From the NCBI RefSeq assembly GCF_023336895.1, contig NZ_JAMBLT010000001.1, positions 248,001 through 312,000 on the forward strand: a DNA stretch of 64,000 nucleotides, read 5' to 3'. Under the pieces are notes generated by a model. That model ran no database searches. It was not told the DNA's origin and saw only the letters and a program-made list of their open reading frames with translations. The position numbers and the translations under genes were made by a program. Below, in pieces: positions 35,121 to 44,414 of this stretch (positions are counted from its first letter, which is position 1; each line of letters begins with the position of its first letter). The DNA comes from Parasutterella secunda. GTDB lineage: Bacteria; Pseudomonadota; Gammaproteobacteria; Burkholderiales; Burkholderiaceae_F.

Positions 35121-35954
35121 GTGCCAACCAATGAAGAAAAACTAAGCTCCGTCCAGCCGACGCAAGATGAGGTCGCTTCTGATAATCAAGAAAAAACAGA
35201 AGTAGAGGCTCCAGTCAATACGCTGAAAGCTATTGGTCTGAAAAAAAGATACGGCAGTCGTTGGGTCGTGCAAGACGTGTCGCTCGAAGTTAAAAGCGGA
35301 GAAGTCGTCGGTCTGTTAGGTCCAAACGGGGCCGGCAAGACCACAACTTTTAACATGGTCGTTGGCTTGGTTGTCTCCGATGGAGGCTCTATTGAGCTTA
35401 ATGGTCAATCTATCGCCCACTTGCCTATCTATAAACGCTCTCGTCTTGGTGTTTCCTATCTACCGCAAGAGGCTTCCGTTTTCCGTCGTATGACAGTGGA
35501 AGAAAACATCCGCGCCATTTTGGAACTTCAACAAGACGAGAACGGGAAAAGCTATTCAAAGGCTGAAATTGATAAAAAACTTGACGACTTGCTTGACGAG
35601 TTGCAAATAACACGGTTGAGAACCAATACGGCCATGAGTTTGTCTGGCGGTGAACGTCGCCGAACCGAAATTGCCCGAGCACTGGCTGCGGAACCTAAGT
35701 TTATTTTGTTGGACGAACCTTTTGCCGGTGTTGACCCAATTGCTGTTATTGAAATTCAGCGGATTATTCGCTTCTTAAAAAACAGGGGTATCGGTGTTTT
35801 AATTACCGACCACAACGTCCGAGAAACGCTCGGCATTTGTGATCATGCCTACATCATCTGCGATGGCGGCGTCTTGGCTAGCGGTCATCCGAAAGACATC
35901 GTTCAAAATGAAGACGTACGTAGAGCTTACTTAGGTGAAGCTTTCCGTATGTAG
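35121..35954 (+). CDS. lptB: LPS export ABC ATPase LptB
   Basis: A 277-residue ATPase that powers LPS extraction with LptF and LptG. Walker [10 protein letters not shown], the [19 protein letters not shown] region typical of LptB, signature LSGGERRR, Walker [16 protein letters not shown] and switch His ITDHNVRE. The start is a GTG with AAGGA eight bases upstream; there is no in-frame ATG before the ABC core. The result is an acidic N-terminal tail of about 35 residues beyond the usual 241. Confidence 0.95.
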   Translation: MPTNEEKLSSVQPTQDEVASDNQEKTEVEAPVNTLKAIGLKKRYGSRWVVQDVSLEVKSGEVVGLLGPNGAGKTTTFNMVVGLVVSDGGSIELNGQSIAHLPIYKRSRLGVSYLPQEASVFRRMTVEENIRAILELQQDENGKSYSKAEIDKKLDDLLDELQITRLRTNTAMSLSGGERRRTEIARALAAEPKFILLDEPFAGVDPIAVIEIQRIIRFLKNRGIGVLITDHNVRETLGICDHAYIICDGGVLASGHPKDIVQNEDVRRAYLGEAFRM

Positions 35955-35962
35955 TGCGAACT

Positions 35963-36568
35963 ATGAATCAGATATATCAATATCTTTCATCTTCAAACGT
36001 TATTTTTTTCAATTCAATGCAACGCGCGACAAAAAAACGCGTGTTCGAAGAGGCTTGCTTGGCTTTTCAAATGTCAGGCGTTCCACACACACAGGTCTTT
36101 GAAGCACTTTACGCTCGGGAACGTTTAGGCAATAATGCTTTGGGAGCTGGAGTAGCACTGCCTCACTGTGAAATTGAAGGACTGAAGCAACCCATCATCA
36201 CCATTGTCCTTCTTCAACGCCCGATTCACGTTGACCCAACACCGTATGACACCAAACCGGTTGATATCTTCTTTTTCCTCATCGTCCCAAAGACAGACAA
36301 TGACGATGAGTACTTGCCGCTTTTGCGCGAGTGCATTGCCATGATGGAAGATAAAACGTTGTGTGCAAAAATCCGTAAAGCAGAAAACGCCGTTGAGGTC
36401 TGTGCTTGTATCATGGATTGGGTTGCCCCCACTGTTTTAGCCCGAGAAAGTAAAGAAGACGCCCTTGAAAACGAGTGGGATATCCTTAACGAAGAAGTCA
36501 AAGCCCAACTCAAGCAAGAACAAGGCGTTACCTCCTTGACCGTGGCCGCTGTTGAAAACAATAGTTAA
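35963..36568 (+). CDS. ptsN: PTS IIA-like nitrogen-regulatory protein PtsN
   Basis: A PtsN/EIIA-Ntr-type phosphoprotein of 201 residues. The phosphoryl-accepting His is in GVALPHCEIEGL, and RERLGNNALG and VDIFFFLIVP are also typical. The last about 45 residues are an acidic tail not seen in standard 150-160-residue PtsN. It regulates potassium and nitrogen/carbon balance through its phosphorylation state. It sits directly after lptB; in most proteobacteria rpoN and hpf come between. Starts: ATG at 35963 (used) or GTG at 35954 overlapping the lptB stop; neither has a clear binding site. Confidence 0.88.
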   Translation: MNQIYQYLSSSNVIFFNSMQRATKKRVFEEACLAFQMSGVPHTQVFEALYARERLGNNALGAGVALPHCEIEGLKQPIITIVLLQRPIHVDPTPYDTKPVDIFFFLIVPKTDNDDEYLPLLRECIAMMEDKTLCAKIRKAENAVEVCACIMDWVAPTVLARESKEDALENEWDILNEEVKAQLKQEQGVTSLTVAAVENNS

Positions 36569-36611
36569 GCTTTCCGCTACAATAGTCTGACTTTGTGTGG
36601 GGGGGACTTGT

Positions 36612-37508
36612 ATGAAGCTTATTATTGTCACCGGTCTTTCGGGCTCAGGAAAATCTGTCGCCATCCGACAGTTGGAAGATTCCGGCTACTACTGCATTGA
36701 CAATCTCCCTCTGTCTTTTCTTATCCCGGTTGCTAAAGCCCTGCAACAAACTCAGGACTATGTTGCTTTTGCTGTTGATGCAAGAAGTGACTTCGAGGGT
36801 TACGCCCCCGAAAAACTCATTGAGGAACTTAACGCACAAAAAGATTGGGATGTGCGTGTTTTATTTCTGACTGCCTCCACTCAGGAACTGATTCAACGCT
36901 TCTCTGAAACCCGACGCCGACATCCGTTAACGTTGCGCTTTAGCGCCGGTAATGAAAAGGTCACGCTCTCGGAAGTCATCACGAGAGAACGCGAGTTACT
37001 CGAGCCTTATAGTGTGCAAGCACACGTTCTGGATACAACTCACTTGCAAAGCAACACTCTGCGCACTTGGGTGAAAGACTTCGCCGATGCCCCTCATGCC
37101 GATCTCAGTTTGACGTTTGAATCGTTCGGTTATAAACACGGCATTCCCACAGCGGCAGATTTAGTTTTTGACGTTCGTAATCTCCCCAATCCTTACTACG
37201 ATCCTCAACTGCGGCCACTGACGGGACAAGATGAAGCCATCGTTGAATTTATGCAAAAGCAGCCGATGGTCACTGAAATGGTTAAAGACATTGAGTTCTT
37301 CATCGAAAAGTGGTTGCCCAGCTACCAAGCAACAAACCGGCACTACTTAACCGTGGCTATTGGTTGTACGGGCGGTCAGCATCGTTCTGTCTATGTCGCG
37401 GAAACTCTAGCTAAATATTTTGCACAGAAACTTCCCTCTGTCGCCATCCGTCACCGCATCATCGGTCAAGCGAAAAAACCGGTAAAAGGTCTTAGTCAGA
37501 CTCTCTAG
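36612..37508 (+). CDS. rapZ: RNase adapter protein RapZ (nucleotide-binding)
   Basis: A 298-residue P-loop protein: Walker A TGLSGSGKSVA and the characteristic SFGYKHGIPTAADLVFDVR, NPYYDPQLRPLTG and IGCTGGQHRSVY segments. In E. coli RapZ presents the sRNA GlmZ to RNase E and so tunes glucosamine-6-phosphate synthase; in other bacteria it acts as a regulator of cell-envelope precursor supply. The ATG at 36612 has a GGGGGG run before it. A longer GTG frame (36597) is rejected. Its 3' end overlaps the convergent mutY by 17 bases. Confidence 0.94.
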   Translation: MKLIIVTGLSGSGKSVAIRQLEDSGYYCIDNLPLSFLIPVAKALQQTQDYVAFAVDARSDFEGYAPEKLIEELNAQKDWDVRVLFLTASTQELIQRFSETRRRHPLTLRFSAGNEKVTLSEVITRERELLEPYSVQAHVLDTTHLQSNTLRTWVKDFADAPHADLSLTFESFGYKHGIPTAADLVFDVRNLPNPYYDPQLRPLTGQDEAIVEFMQKQPMVTEMVKDIEFFIEKWLPSYQATNRHYLTVAIGCTGGQHRSVYVAETLAKYFAQKLPSVAIRHRIIGQAKKPVKGLSQTL

Positions 37509-38541
37509 CGAAAAAACGCTCTAATAGACCTCTGATAGGAGCGGGAAGCCCAATGTCGGGCAACTCTGCGACTTTTGCCCATCGCTCGTCGTTTTTCACT
37601 GTATCAGGGTTTTTGATATGAATTGCCCAAGGATGCAAGACGAGACGGTAGTGAGAAAAGTCGTGATGAAAACTTTCTAACCTTCGAATATTTTTAATCA
37701 TGAAGCCTTGAGCAGAAAGCGCCTCCGAAATGTCTTCCTCCGACATTTCGCCTTCTCGTTCAGGCAAACTAAAAAGTCCCCGCCAAACACCCCGGGCCGA
37801 TCGTTTTTGCAGCAAACAACCGTCCTCATGCCAAAGAAGGAAAAAAGTCCTCTCTTTTTCCAAACGATTAAGCTTTTTTCTGGGAGCTGGAATATCCCCT
37901 TGTTTGCCATTCAGTAAAGCTTGACAAGTTTCTCGAAATGGGCAAATGACACACTTAGGGGTTCTTGTACAAACTGTGGCGCCTAAATCCATTAGCCCTT
38001 GTATATAGGCTTCAATATCGTTTTGAGGTAACAGATTTTCAGCCAAATCCCACAGCTTTTTAGTTGTTTCACCATTGTCAACAGGGGCGTCAAGACAAAA
38101 ATAACGCATCAGAACCCTTTTGACATTCCCATCCAAAATAGTTTCCTTAGCCCCAAAGCTAAAAGCTACTATGGCCGCAGCTGTACTGCGGCCAACTCCT
38201 GGAAGGGACTCCCATTCAAGGCGAGTTGTGGGAAAGACACCCTTGTGATCATAGACAATGATTTTTGCGCTTTTATGTAAATTTCTCGCTCGTGAGTAGT
38301 AACCCAATCCCGACCAATATTGCATGACTTCATCTTCAGAAGCCTCTGCTAAGGATTGGACGGTCGGGAAACGTTTCATAAAGCGATCATAGTATTCAAT
38401 GACCGTAGAAACTTGAGTTTGTTGCAACATGATTTCGGAAATCCACCGTGCGTAAGGGTGTGCGTATTGCCAAGGCAAATGATGCCTACCATGGACTTTT
38501 TGCCAATCAATAAGTGTTTGAGAAAATTGTTCCGAGATCAT
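37492..38541 (-). CDS. mutY: A/G-specific adenine DNA glycosylase
   Basis: A 349-residue base-excision repair enzyme that removes A mispaired with 8-oxoguanine. The HhH motif is LPGVGRSTAAAI, the catalytic Asp is in ILDGNVKRVL, and the [4Fe-4S] cluster cysteines have the canonical spacing in CTRTPKCVICPFRETC (C-x6-C-x2-C-x5-C). The C-terminal part is the Nudix-like 8-oxoG recognition domain (GVWRGLFSLPE, FHHDFSHYRL). Divergent from the TPR gene with 51 bases between starts. Confidence 0.96.
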   Translation of the reverse strand: MISEQFSQTLIDWQKVHGRHHLPWQYAHPYARWISEIMLQQTQVSTVIEYYDRFMKRFPTVQSLAEASEDEVMQYWSGLGYYSRARNLHKSAKIIVYDHKGVFPTTRLEWESLPGVGRSTAAAIVAFSFGAKETILDGNVKRVLMRYFCLDAPVDNGETTKKLWDLAENLLPQNDIEAYIQGLMDLGATVCTRTPKCVICPFRETCQALLNGKQGDIPAPRKKLNRLEKERTFFLLWHEDGCLLQKRSARGVWRGLFSLPEREGEMSEEDISEALSAQGFMIKNIRRLESFHHDFSHYRLVLHPWAIHIKNPDTVKNDERWAKVAELPDIGLPAPIRGLLERFFARESD

Positions 38542-38592
38542 GGATTTTTAGGAAAACAGTACAATAGCGAAATCCTTGCTGATTATAAAGAC

Positions 38593-40314
38593 ATGCCTCT
38601 TAATCTATTTACTTTTAAGCGAGCCCTTTGCACCGCGTTAAGTCTGACTTGCTTGGTGAGTTCATCCTGGGCTAAAGAGACGCTTCCGAATGTTGAACTA
38701 ACCGGGGGACTTCTTTTCCAAATCATTGCTTCAGAATTTGCTCTGCAGCGCAATGACCCTGCCACGGCATTTCAAACTTATATGCAAACCGCCCGAACAA
38801 CAAAAGACCCTCGTTTGGCGAAACGCGCCTTTGAAATAGCAGACGGTGCTCACGCCTTTGAACAGGCTTCAGAAGCGGCACAACTTTGGGAGAAACTCTC
38901 TCCGTCAAATGAGGATGCTCAATTGGCTAATACGCTGACTCAAATCCGCCAGGGCGATTTGTCTGAAAAGCGGCAGCAGAGCGCAAAGGATCTCATTTTA
39001 AGTGCGAAAAACCAGCAAGAACGCCTAAAACGGTTTCAAGCGATTGCTCTCCAAGCTCAGTTCAGCTCAGCCCAACCTCAACAGATACTGACCTTTTTGC
39101 GTCCTTTGGCAAGTTTGTGCAAAGACCAGAAAGAGGCAGCATTGACACTAGCCAAGCTATATCGCCGAACAGGCAATGCGGAACTCGGAGAACATTTTGC
39201 AAAAATTGCTTGGCAACAACTTCCCGATAGTACGGTTGCACTTTTGGAATACGCCGATACGCTCATCGCAAAAGAACCGCTTAAAGCGGTCAGTACTCTT
39301 GAAAATTTCGTCAAACGTCACCCAAAAGACTACGATGCTCAACTGGGTTTGGCTAAAGCTTATGCACGTACACAGAATAAAAACGGCGTAAAAAAACAAA
39401 TCCAAATTTTGGATCCTTTCTCACAGAAGATGCCTAATTTGGCTTTTACTCTAGCCAGTATTTGCGATACTGTCGGACTATTGGATGAAACTAAGCGATA
39501 TTTAATGACCTTTGAGCGTCTGGCCAAAGAGCAAAAAGTTTCTCTTGAAAGACTTCCCAGAACCTATTTATCTCTTGGGATGATTGACTATAAACAACGT
39601 CATTTCTCCGCTGCTGCGGACTGGTTTAGTCAAGTGGATCAGTCCAGTGAATTCTTTCCGCAATCTCGTTTATTTTTAGCCCAAGCTCTCGCCGCGGAAA
39701 AACATTTTGATGAAGCAATCGAAGTTCTGGATAAAACAAAAGTTAATGATCGACTGAAAACAGAGTTCCTCCATAAACGTGCTCAGATACTTTACGAAGC
39801 CGATCGACTGCCGCAAGCTTATGAAGCAATGAAAAAGGCTTTGTCCACTGACAAAGATAATGCTACGTTACTTTTCCAGTGCGCCGTTATTGCCAATGAG
39901 ATTAAACGCATTGATGAAGCTGAGAAATATTTACAAAACGCGATTGAACTCTATCCTGATAATGCCAATTTCTACAATACGCTGGGTTACCTTTGGGTAG
40001 AAAACGGCGTCAAGCTGGATCAAGCCAAGCTGCTCATTGAAAAAGCTATTCAACAAGAACCTGAGAACCCCGCCTTCTTAGATTCCATGGGTTGGCTTTA
40101 TTTCAAACAGGGAAGTCTCAAGCAAGCTCAAAATTATTTAGAAAAAGCAGCAAAATTGTCTAATGACAAAGAAATACTGCTGCACCTTGCTGAGGTTTAC
40201 CAAGCTCAAGGGGAAACACCCAAAGCGATGGATATCCTTCGACCCATGCTCAAAGAGAATGCGGAAGATCAGGAGATTAACTCATTGATGGATCGGTTAC
40301 ATCTGCGTTTTTAG
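38593..40314 (+). CDS. Exported tetratricopeptide-repeat protein
   Basis: A 573-residue protein starting with a signal peptide (FKRALCTALSLTCLVSSSWA) and then almost entirely helical TPR-like repeats; the clearest are near the C-terminus (YNTLGYLWVENGVKLDQAKLL; FLDSMGWLYFKQGSLKQAQNY, both 34-residue units with the small-Gly-Tyr pattern). Similar proteins lie upstream of lolB in many betaproteobacteria and probably act in the periplasm or at the outer membrane, but the task is unknown. The open frame from 38356 runs antisense to mutY; the ATG at 38593 with the signal peptide is chosen. Confidence 0.88.
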   Translation: MPLNLFTFKRALCTALSLTCLVSSSWAKETLPNVELTGGLLFQIIASEFALQRNDPATAFQTYMQTARTTKDPRLAKRAFEIADGAHAFEQASEAAQLWEKLSPSNEDAQLANTLTQIRQGDLSEKRQQSAKDLILSAKNQQERLKRFQAIALQAQFSSAQPQQILTFLRPLASLCKDQKEAALTLAKLYRRTGNAELGEHFAKIAWQQLPDSTVALLEYADTLIAKEPLKAVSTLENFVKRHPKDYDAQLGLAKAYARTQNKNGVKKQIQILDPFSQKMPNLAFTLASICDTVGLLDETKRYLMTFERLAKEQKVSLERLPRTYLSLGMIDYKQRHFSAAADWFSQVDQSSEFFPQSRLFLAQALAAEKHFDEAIEVLDKTKVNDRLKTEFLHKRAQILYEADRLPQAYEAMKKALSTDKDNATLLFQCAVIANEIKRIDEAEKYLQNAIELYPDNANFYNTLGYLWVENGVKLDQAKLLIEKAIQQEPENPAFLDSMGWLYFKQGSLKQAQNYLEKAAKLSNDKEILLHLAEVYQAQGETPKAMDILRPMLKENAEDQEINSLMDRLHLRF

Positions 40315-40321
40315 GTAAAAA

Positions 40322-40888
40322 ATGACTTTTAAACTTATCGCCACCGGCATTGCAAGCATCTTGTTGACAGGGTGTGTCGCCCTGTCTACTCCCGAACTTG
40401 AGCAATCTTGGCAAGGTCGATTTTCATTGATTGCACGTTCTGCCTCTCAGCAGGAAAATCACAGCGGCCGTTTTACATTAACGCAAGCTAACACTGATTT
40501 AACTATTTTGGATTTAAAAAGTGCTTTAGGGAACACTTTGGCGAGAATCACGCGAACTCCCACAGAAGTATCTTTGGAGACGTTAGGCAATCCGACCGTG
40601 TACGCCAACGACGCCGAGTCGCTTTTACTAAAGAGCCTCGGGTTCAGCGTACCAGTTGATGGACTAAATTATTGGATCGACGGTAAAGTTATTCCCAACC
40701 AGACGGCATCCACCATCCCCAGTGCTCCCCCTTATAATCAAGTCAAACAAAGCGGTTGGTTGATCACCTATGAAAATTACGATGAGTCGGGCTTACCCAA
40801 ACGTATAAGATTGACGAGAGAAGCAACCTCTTTTGCCCCTAGCATTTCTGTTCTTCTTGTTGTCTCGAGCCGAGATCATGATTCTTAA
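40322..40888 (+). CDS. lolB: Outer-membrane lipoprotein insertion protein LolB
   Basis: A 188-residue lipoprotein with lipobox LTGC (Cys 18), and the LolB pattern: SWQGRFSLIA, SGRFTL, LDLKSALGNTLARI and the late hydrophobic NYWIDGK segment, followed by SGWLITYENY. It receives lipoproteins from LolA and places them in the outer membrane. The gene order TPR-lolB-ispE is the common betaproteobacterial one. Seven bases after the TPR gene, overlapping ispE by 11. Confidence 0.92.
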   Translation: MTFKLIATGIASILLTGCVALSTPELEQSWQGRFSLIARSASQQENHSGRFTLTQANTDLTILDLKSALGNTLARITRTPTEVSLETLGNPTVYANDAESLLLKSLGFSVPVDGLNYWIDGKVIPNQTASTIPSAPPYNQVKQSGWLITYENYDESGLPKRIRLTREATSFAPSISVLLVVSSRDHDS

Positions 40889-41723
40889 TTTGCTTGCTCC
40901 AGCTAAATTGAATCTTTTTTTGCATATCGTTGGTCGTCGACAAAACGGTTACCACGAGTTGCAATCTGTTTTTGTTTTGGTAGACCTTTGTGACACCATC
41001 AGCTTATCCGCTCGCAATGACCCTGAAGTCGTTCGTACTGGTGATATTGTCGGAGATCCATCAAAAGATTTATGTGTTCGAGCGGCTAAATTACTGCAAC
41101 AATATACTGGCTCTTCTTTTGGAGCAACGATTAACGTTGTCAAACGCATTCCTTCCGGTGCAGGTATGGGAGGTGGTTCTTCTGATGCAGCCACGACACT
41201 GATGGGATTGAATCATCTATGGAATTTGCATTTAACAAAAGATGAACTGATGCGTTTAGGGCTTCAATTGGGAGCTGATGTTCCATTTTTTCTTTTGGGA
41301 ACAAATGCATGGGTTGAAGGTATTGGCGAAAAATTAATCCCCATTTCCATCCCATCCATTCCTTTTGCCATCATTTGGCCCGGAGTCAATCAAGCAACAG
41401 GAGAAATTTTTTCACATCCGGACTTGACAAGAAATACGAAATACGTCACAATGTCGATCCTCGACGCCGCTCAGCAATCTGGTGAGTGGATGAGATTGGG
41501 ACACAACGATCTAGAACCGATCGTAAAAATTGTGAATCCCGAGGTAAATAAGTTGCTAACGGATTTACCTCAATTCCGCCTAACAGGCTCTGGCTCTGCA
41601 GTTTTTGCCGTGATGCAAAAAGATGAGGCGGAAAGGGTGTTTGAAAATTTACCGTCCAGATGGAAACATTTTTCGGTAAAAAGTCTTACAATACACCCGA
41701 CGTTGTCAGCATTATCATGCTGA
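40878..41723 (+). CDS. ispE: 4-diphosphocytidyl-2-C-methyl-D-erythritol kinase
   Basis: A 281-residue GHMP kinase of the MEP isoprenoid pathway. The N-terminal APAKLNLFLHIVGRRQNGYH, the ATP loop PSGAGMGGGSSDAAT, the GADVPFFL motif and the C-terminal LTGSGSAVFA motif are all there. The ATG at 40878 gives the family N-terminus; the longer frame from 40833 lies inside lolB. The pair of lolB and ispE is probably co-translated. Confidence 0.96.
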   Translation: MILNLLAPAKLNLFLHIVGRRQNGYHELQSVFVLVDLCDTISLSARNDPEVVRTGDIVGDPSKDLCVRAAKLLQQYTGSSFGATINVVKRIPSGAGMGGGSSDAATTLMGLNHLWNLHLTKDELMRLGLQLGADVPFFLLGTNAWVEGIGEKLIPISIPSIPFAIIWPGVNQATGEIFSHPDLTRNTKYVTMSILDAAQQSGEWMRLGHNDLEPIVKIVNPEVNKLLTDLPQFRLTGSGSAVFAVMQKDEAERVFENLPSRWKHFSVKSLTIHPTLSALSC

Positions 41724-41735
41724 ACCAAAATTTGT

Positions 41736-41813
41736 AGGGGAGTCGCCAAGCTGGCCTAAGGCACCGGATTTTGATTCCGGCATTCGAAGGTTCGAATCCT
41801 TCCTCCCCTGCCA
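41736..41813 (+). tRNA. tRNA-Gln (anticodon UUG)
   Basis: Seven-base acceptor arms AGGGGAG (41736-41742) and CTCCCCT (41803-41809) pair perfectly and are followed by G and an encoded CCA. The anticodon stem is CCGGA (41764-41768) with TCCGG (41776-41780), loop TTTTGAT with anticodon TTG at 41771-41773. The T arm GAAGG-TTCGAAT-CCTTC is canonical. Its place between ispE and prs is the conserved site in beta- and gammaproteobacteria. Confidence 0.97.
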
Positions 41814-41818
41814 ACTTT

Positions 41819-41859
41819 CGGGAGCAAGCATTGTTGTGCTAGCTCCCGTTTGTTTTTTT
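41819..41859 (+). terminator. Intrinsic terminator after tRNA-Gln
   Basis: CGGGAGC (41819-41825) pairs with GCTCCCG (41842-41848), with an inner AGCA/TGCT extension, followed by TTTG and a run of seven T bases. It separates the tRNA from the prs promoter region. Confidence 0.88.
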
Positions 41860-41930
41860 ACGAAGCGGTTTTTAAGCCGCCAAATACTAACCGAAGAGTT
41901 CTCTCTTCCTAACTTTCGGCGAGTCATATC

Positions 41931-42893
41931 ATGGTCCCAATGGTTCCGGACAATCTCATGGTTTTTACGGGCAATGCCAATCCCAAACTTGCCCATGCAG
42001 TCGCAGAACATCTCAATATTCCCCTTGGTGAAGCTGTTGTCAGTCATTTCTCTGACGGTGAAGTCATGGTGGAAATTGACGAAAAGGTCCGCGGTCGCGA
42101 TGTCTTCATCTTGCAAAGCACCTGCTCTCCCACCAATGACAATTTGATGGAATTGATGATTATGGTTGATGCGTTGCGTCGAGCTTCTGCACGCCGTATC
42201 ACTGCTGTGATGCCTTATTACGGCTACGCACGTCAAGATCGTCGCCCGCGCTCGGTTCGAGTGGCCATCTCCGCCAAAGTGGTTGCCAATATGCTCCAAT
42301 CCGTTGGTGTCGACCGTGTTTTGACGATGGATTTGCACGCTGACCAAATTCAAGGCTTCTTCGATGTTCCGGTTGATAATATTTACGCAACGCCTATCTT
42401 GTTGCGTGAACTTCAAAGCCGTAACTATGAAAACCCTGTCGTGGTCTCCCCCGATGTCGGCGGCGTTGTTCGCGCTCGTGCCATGGCGAAGTCCCTCAAC
42501 ACGGACATGGTCATCATTGATAAGCGCCGTCCACGTCCCAACGTGGCAGAAGTGATGAACCTCATCGGTGAAGTGGCTGGCCGCACTTGCATCATTACCG
42601 ACGATATCGTCGATACCGCCGGAACACTTTGCAATGCTGCTAAGGCACTGAAAGAACGCGGCGCAATCAAAGTTTGTGCATACATTACCCACCCGGTTCT
42701 TTCCGGCCCGGCTATTGAACGCATTACGAATTCCGACTTGGATGAGTTGGTTGTCACGGATACGATTCCGTTACGTGAGGATGCCCTTAAGTGTCCGAAG
42801 ATCACTCAAGTCTCTGTAGCTAATATTTTCGGTGAAACGATCTCTCGCATTGCTCGTGAAGACTCTGTGAGCGCTTTGTTCGAAAATTGCTAA
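41931..42893 (+). CDS. prs: Ribose-phosphate pyrophosphokinase
   Basis: A 320-residue PRPP synthetase, source of PRPP for purine, pyrimidine, His and Trp synthesis. Motifs: [19 protein letters not shown], the ATP flexible loop [10 protein letters not shown] followed by PRS, the cation site [11 protein letters not shown] and the PRPP loop [12 protein letters not shown]. Length normal. In-frame ATGs at 41940 and 41958 are possible alternative starts. It has its own leader after the tRNA terminator and a strong terminator behind. Confidence 0.96.
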   Translation: MVPMVPDNLMVFTGNANPKLAHAVAEHLNIPLGEAVVSHFSDGEVMVEIDEKVRGRDVFILQSTCSPTNDNLMELMIMVDALRRASARRITAVMPYYGYARQDRRPRSVRVAISAKVVANMLQSVGVDRVLTMDLHADQIQGFFDVPVDNIYATPILLRELQSRNYENPVVVSPDVGGVVRARAMAKSLNTDMVIIDKRRPRPNVAEVMNLIGEVAGRTCIITDDIVDTAGTLCNAAKALKERGAIKVCAYITHPVLSGPAIERITNSDLDELVVTDTIPLREDALKCPKITQVSVANIFGETISRIAREDSVSALFENC

Positions 42894-42902
42894 TGTGAAT
42901 TT

Positions 42903-42933
42903 AAGGCGAGTCGGAAAAACGACTCGCCTTTTT
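42903..42933 (+). terminator. Intrinsic terminator after prs
   Basis: AAGGCGAGTCG (42903-42913) pairs perfectly with CGACTCGCCTT (42920-42930), loop GAAAAA, followed by T bases. Confidence 0.93.
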
Positions 42934-42960
42934 GTGCAAAATCTGTACAATTGCACACTC

Positions 42961-42984
42961 GATTGTTTTTTAGCAATCTTTTTT
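42961..42984 (+). terminator. Weak hairpin with T-run in the rplY leader
   Basis: GATTG (42961-42965) pairs with CAATC (42974-42978), followed by six T bases. It follows an extended -10-like TGTACAAT and precedes rplY by about 50 bases. The stem is short, so an attenuation role is only a possibility. Confidence 0.3.
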
Positions 42985-43034
42985 GTTCCTAGTGGATGGT
43001 CGCGTCCCGGGAATTTTAATTTTGGAGAAATCTT

Positions 43035-43679
43035 ATGAAAATCATCGCCACCACGCGTCAAGCGCAAGGTACGGGTGCGAGCCGCCGTCTGCGCCGCGCC
43101 GACAAGTTGCCCGGTATTGTTTACGGCGGCAACGTTGCGGCCACGCCGATCGAGCTCGAACACAATCCTATTTTCTACGCCTTGCGCAAGGAAAAGTTCC
43201 ACACCTCGATTTTGACGATGGAATTGGATGGTAAGGATCAGCTCGTTGTTTTGCGCGCTTTCCAAATGCATCCGTACAAGCCGCAAGTCATGCACATTGA
43301 CTTCCAACGTGTCAATGCTGATGAACCGGTGACCATGAGCGTGCCGTTGCACTTCTTCGGTGCTGAAAACAGCCCGGCCGTTAAGATCAGCAAGGGTCTC
43401 ATCAACCACGCTCGCAGCTCTATCGAAGTCAGCTGCTTGCCGAAGGACTTGCCGGAATTCATTTCTGTTGACTTGTCTGGTTTGACCGCTCAAACGACGA
43501 TGCGCGTCTCTGACATCGCATTGCCGGAAGGTGTTTCCGCTGTGGTTCACGGCAATGAAGACCCGGTTGTTGTGTCTGTCGTTGCTCAAGTCGAAGAAGA
43601 AGAAGATACGACTGCTGATGCTGCCGCTGCTGACGCCGCTGCTCCTGCTGCTGCGCCCGCCGCTTCTGAAGCAAAATAA
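43035..43679 (+). CDS. rplY: 50S ribosomal protein L25 (Ctc/TL5 long form)
   Basis: A 214-residue long-form L25 that binds 5S rRNA. The N-terminal L25 domain (TTRQAQGTGASRRLRRADKL then GIVYGG, about 1-95) is followed by the beta-rich TL5 C-terminal domain (VPLHFFGAENSPAVKISKG). The Ala/Asp/Glu-rich tail of about 30 residues is low complexity. The GGAGAAA site is good. Typically lies between prs and pth, as here. Highly biased codon use and the strong terminator fit a highly expressed gene. Confidence 0.95.
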   Translation: MKIIATTRQAQGTGASRRLRRADKLPGIVYGGNVAATPIELEHNPIFYALRKEKFHTSILTMELDGKDQLVVLRAFQMHPYKPQVMHIDFQRVNADEPVTMSVPLHFFGAENSPAVKISKGLINHARSSIEVSCLPKDLPEFISVDLSGLTAQTTMRVSDIALPEGVSAVVHGNEDPVVVSVVAQVEEEEDTTADAAAADAAAPAAAPAASEAK

Positions 43680-43695
43680 TTTTCGACTAGACTCG

Positions 43696-43723
43696 AAAAA
43701 AGGGCGCCTCGGCGCCCTTTTTT
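43696..43723 (+). terminator. Intrinsic terminator after rplY
   Basis: AAAAAAGGGCGCC (43696-43708) pairs with GGCGCCCTTTTTT (43711-43723), two-base tip TC. Works on both strands by symmetry. Confidence 0.93.
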
Positions 43724-43784
43724 ATAACCGAGCTCGATACAAAAATATAGAATTGCTCCCATCTTTAATATGGATATCTGATAT

Positions 43785-44414
43785 ATGCCTGCGATTCGAT
43801 TAATTGTTGGTCTGGGAAATCCCGGTATTGACTACGCCGACACCCGTCACAATGCGGGCTTTTGGTTCTTGGATCAACTTGCCCAAAGAGAAAAAGTTTT
43901 TTTTCATGAAGAGAAAAAATTTCAAGGCGAAGTCGCTCGGGTTCGTTTAGCTGGGCAGGATATTTGGCTTTTAAAGCCCACAACTTTCATGAATCGCTCA
44001 GGACAAGCCGTCGTTGCTCTGGCCCTTTACTACAAGATACTTCCGGAAGAAATTCTTGTTGTCCATGACGAGCTTGATTTGATGCCCGGGTGCATGAAAT
44101 TGAAAAAAGGCGGCGGAAACGCCGGTCATAATGGCCTAAAAGATATTACTGAAAAACTTTCCACACCGAACTTTTGGAGACTCCGTTTAGGTACCGGCCA
44201 CCCGAGATCTTTAGGAATGGCGCAACCCGTCGCTGATTTTGTTCTGCATGCTCCAAGTTCTGAGCATAAAGAGATGATTCAAGAGTGTATTGCTGCTGCT
44301 CTTAAAACAACCAATGACATTGCCTGTGGTGATATGGCTCGAGTTCAGCGTTCATTGGCGAAATACGGTTCTCCTAAGCCAAAAACAAATCCCGAAAAGA
44401 ATGAGGAACAATAA
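43785..44414 (+). CDS. pth: Peptidyl-tRNA hydrolase
   Basis: A 209-residue Pth that frees tRNA from dropped-off peptides. Seen: [20 protein letters not shown] with the catalytic His in [27 protein letters not shown] and [13 protein letters not shown]. The last about 20 residues are a charged tail. It probably shares a transcript with the DUF523 gene that starts right after its stop. Confidence 0.96.
   Translation: MPAIRLIVGLGNPGIDYADTRHNAGFWFLDQLAQREKVFFHEEKKFQGEVARVRLAGQDIWLLKPTTFMNRSGQAVVALALYYKILPEEILVVHDELDLMPGCMKLKKGGGNAGHNGLKDITEKLSTPNFWRLRLGTGHPRSLGMAQPVADFVLHAPSSEHKEMIQECIAAALKTTNDIACGDMARVQRSLAKYGSPKPKTNPEKNEEQ

Noticed and set aside
38356-38592. N-terminal extension of the TPR protein
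   Set aside because: The extra 79 codons lie antisense to mutY and would bury the signal peptide that begins after 38593.
41715-42692. 325-codon open frame antisense to prs and across the tRNA
   Set aside because: It runs through the tRNA-Gln gene and the prs coding region and has no domain; prs is unambiguous.
42771-43589. 272-codon open frame antisense to rplY
   Set aside because: Crosses the prs terminator and lies opposite two certain genes; codon-bias shadow.
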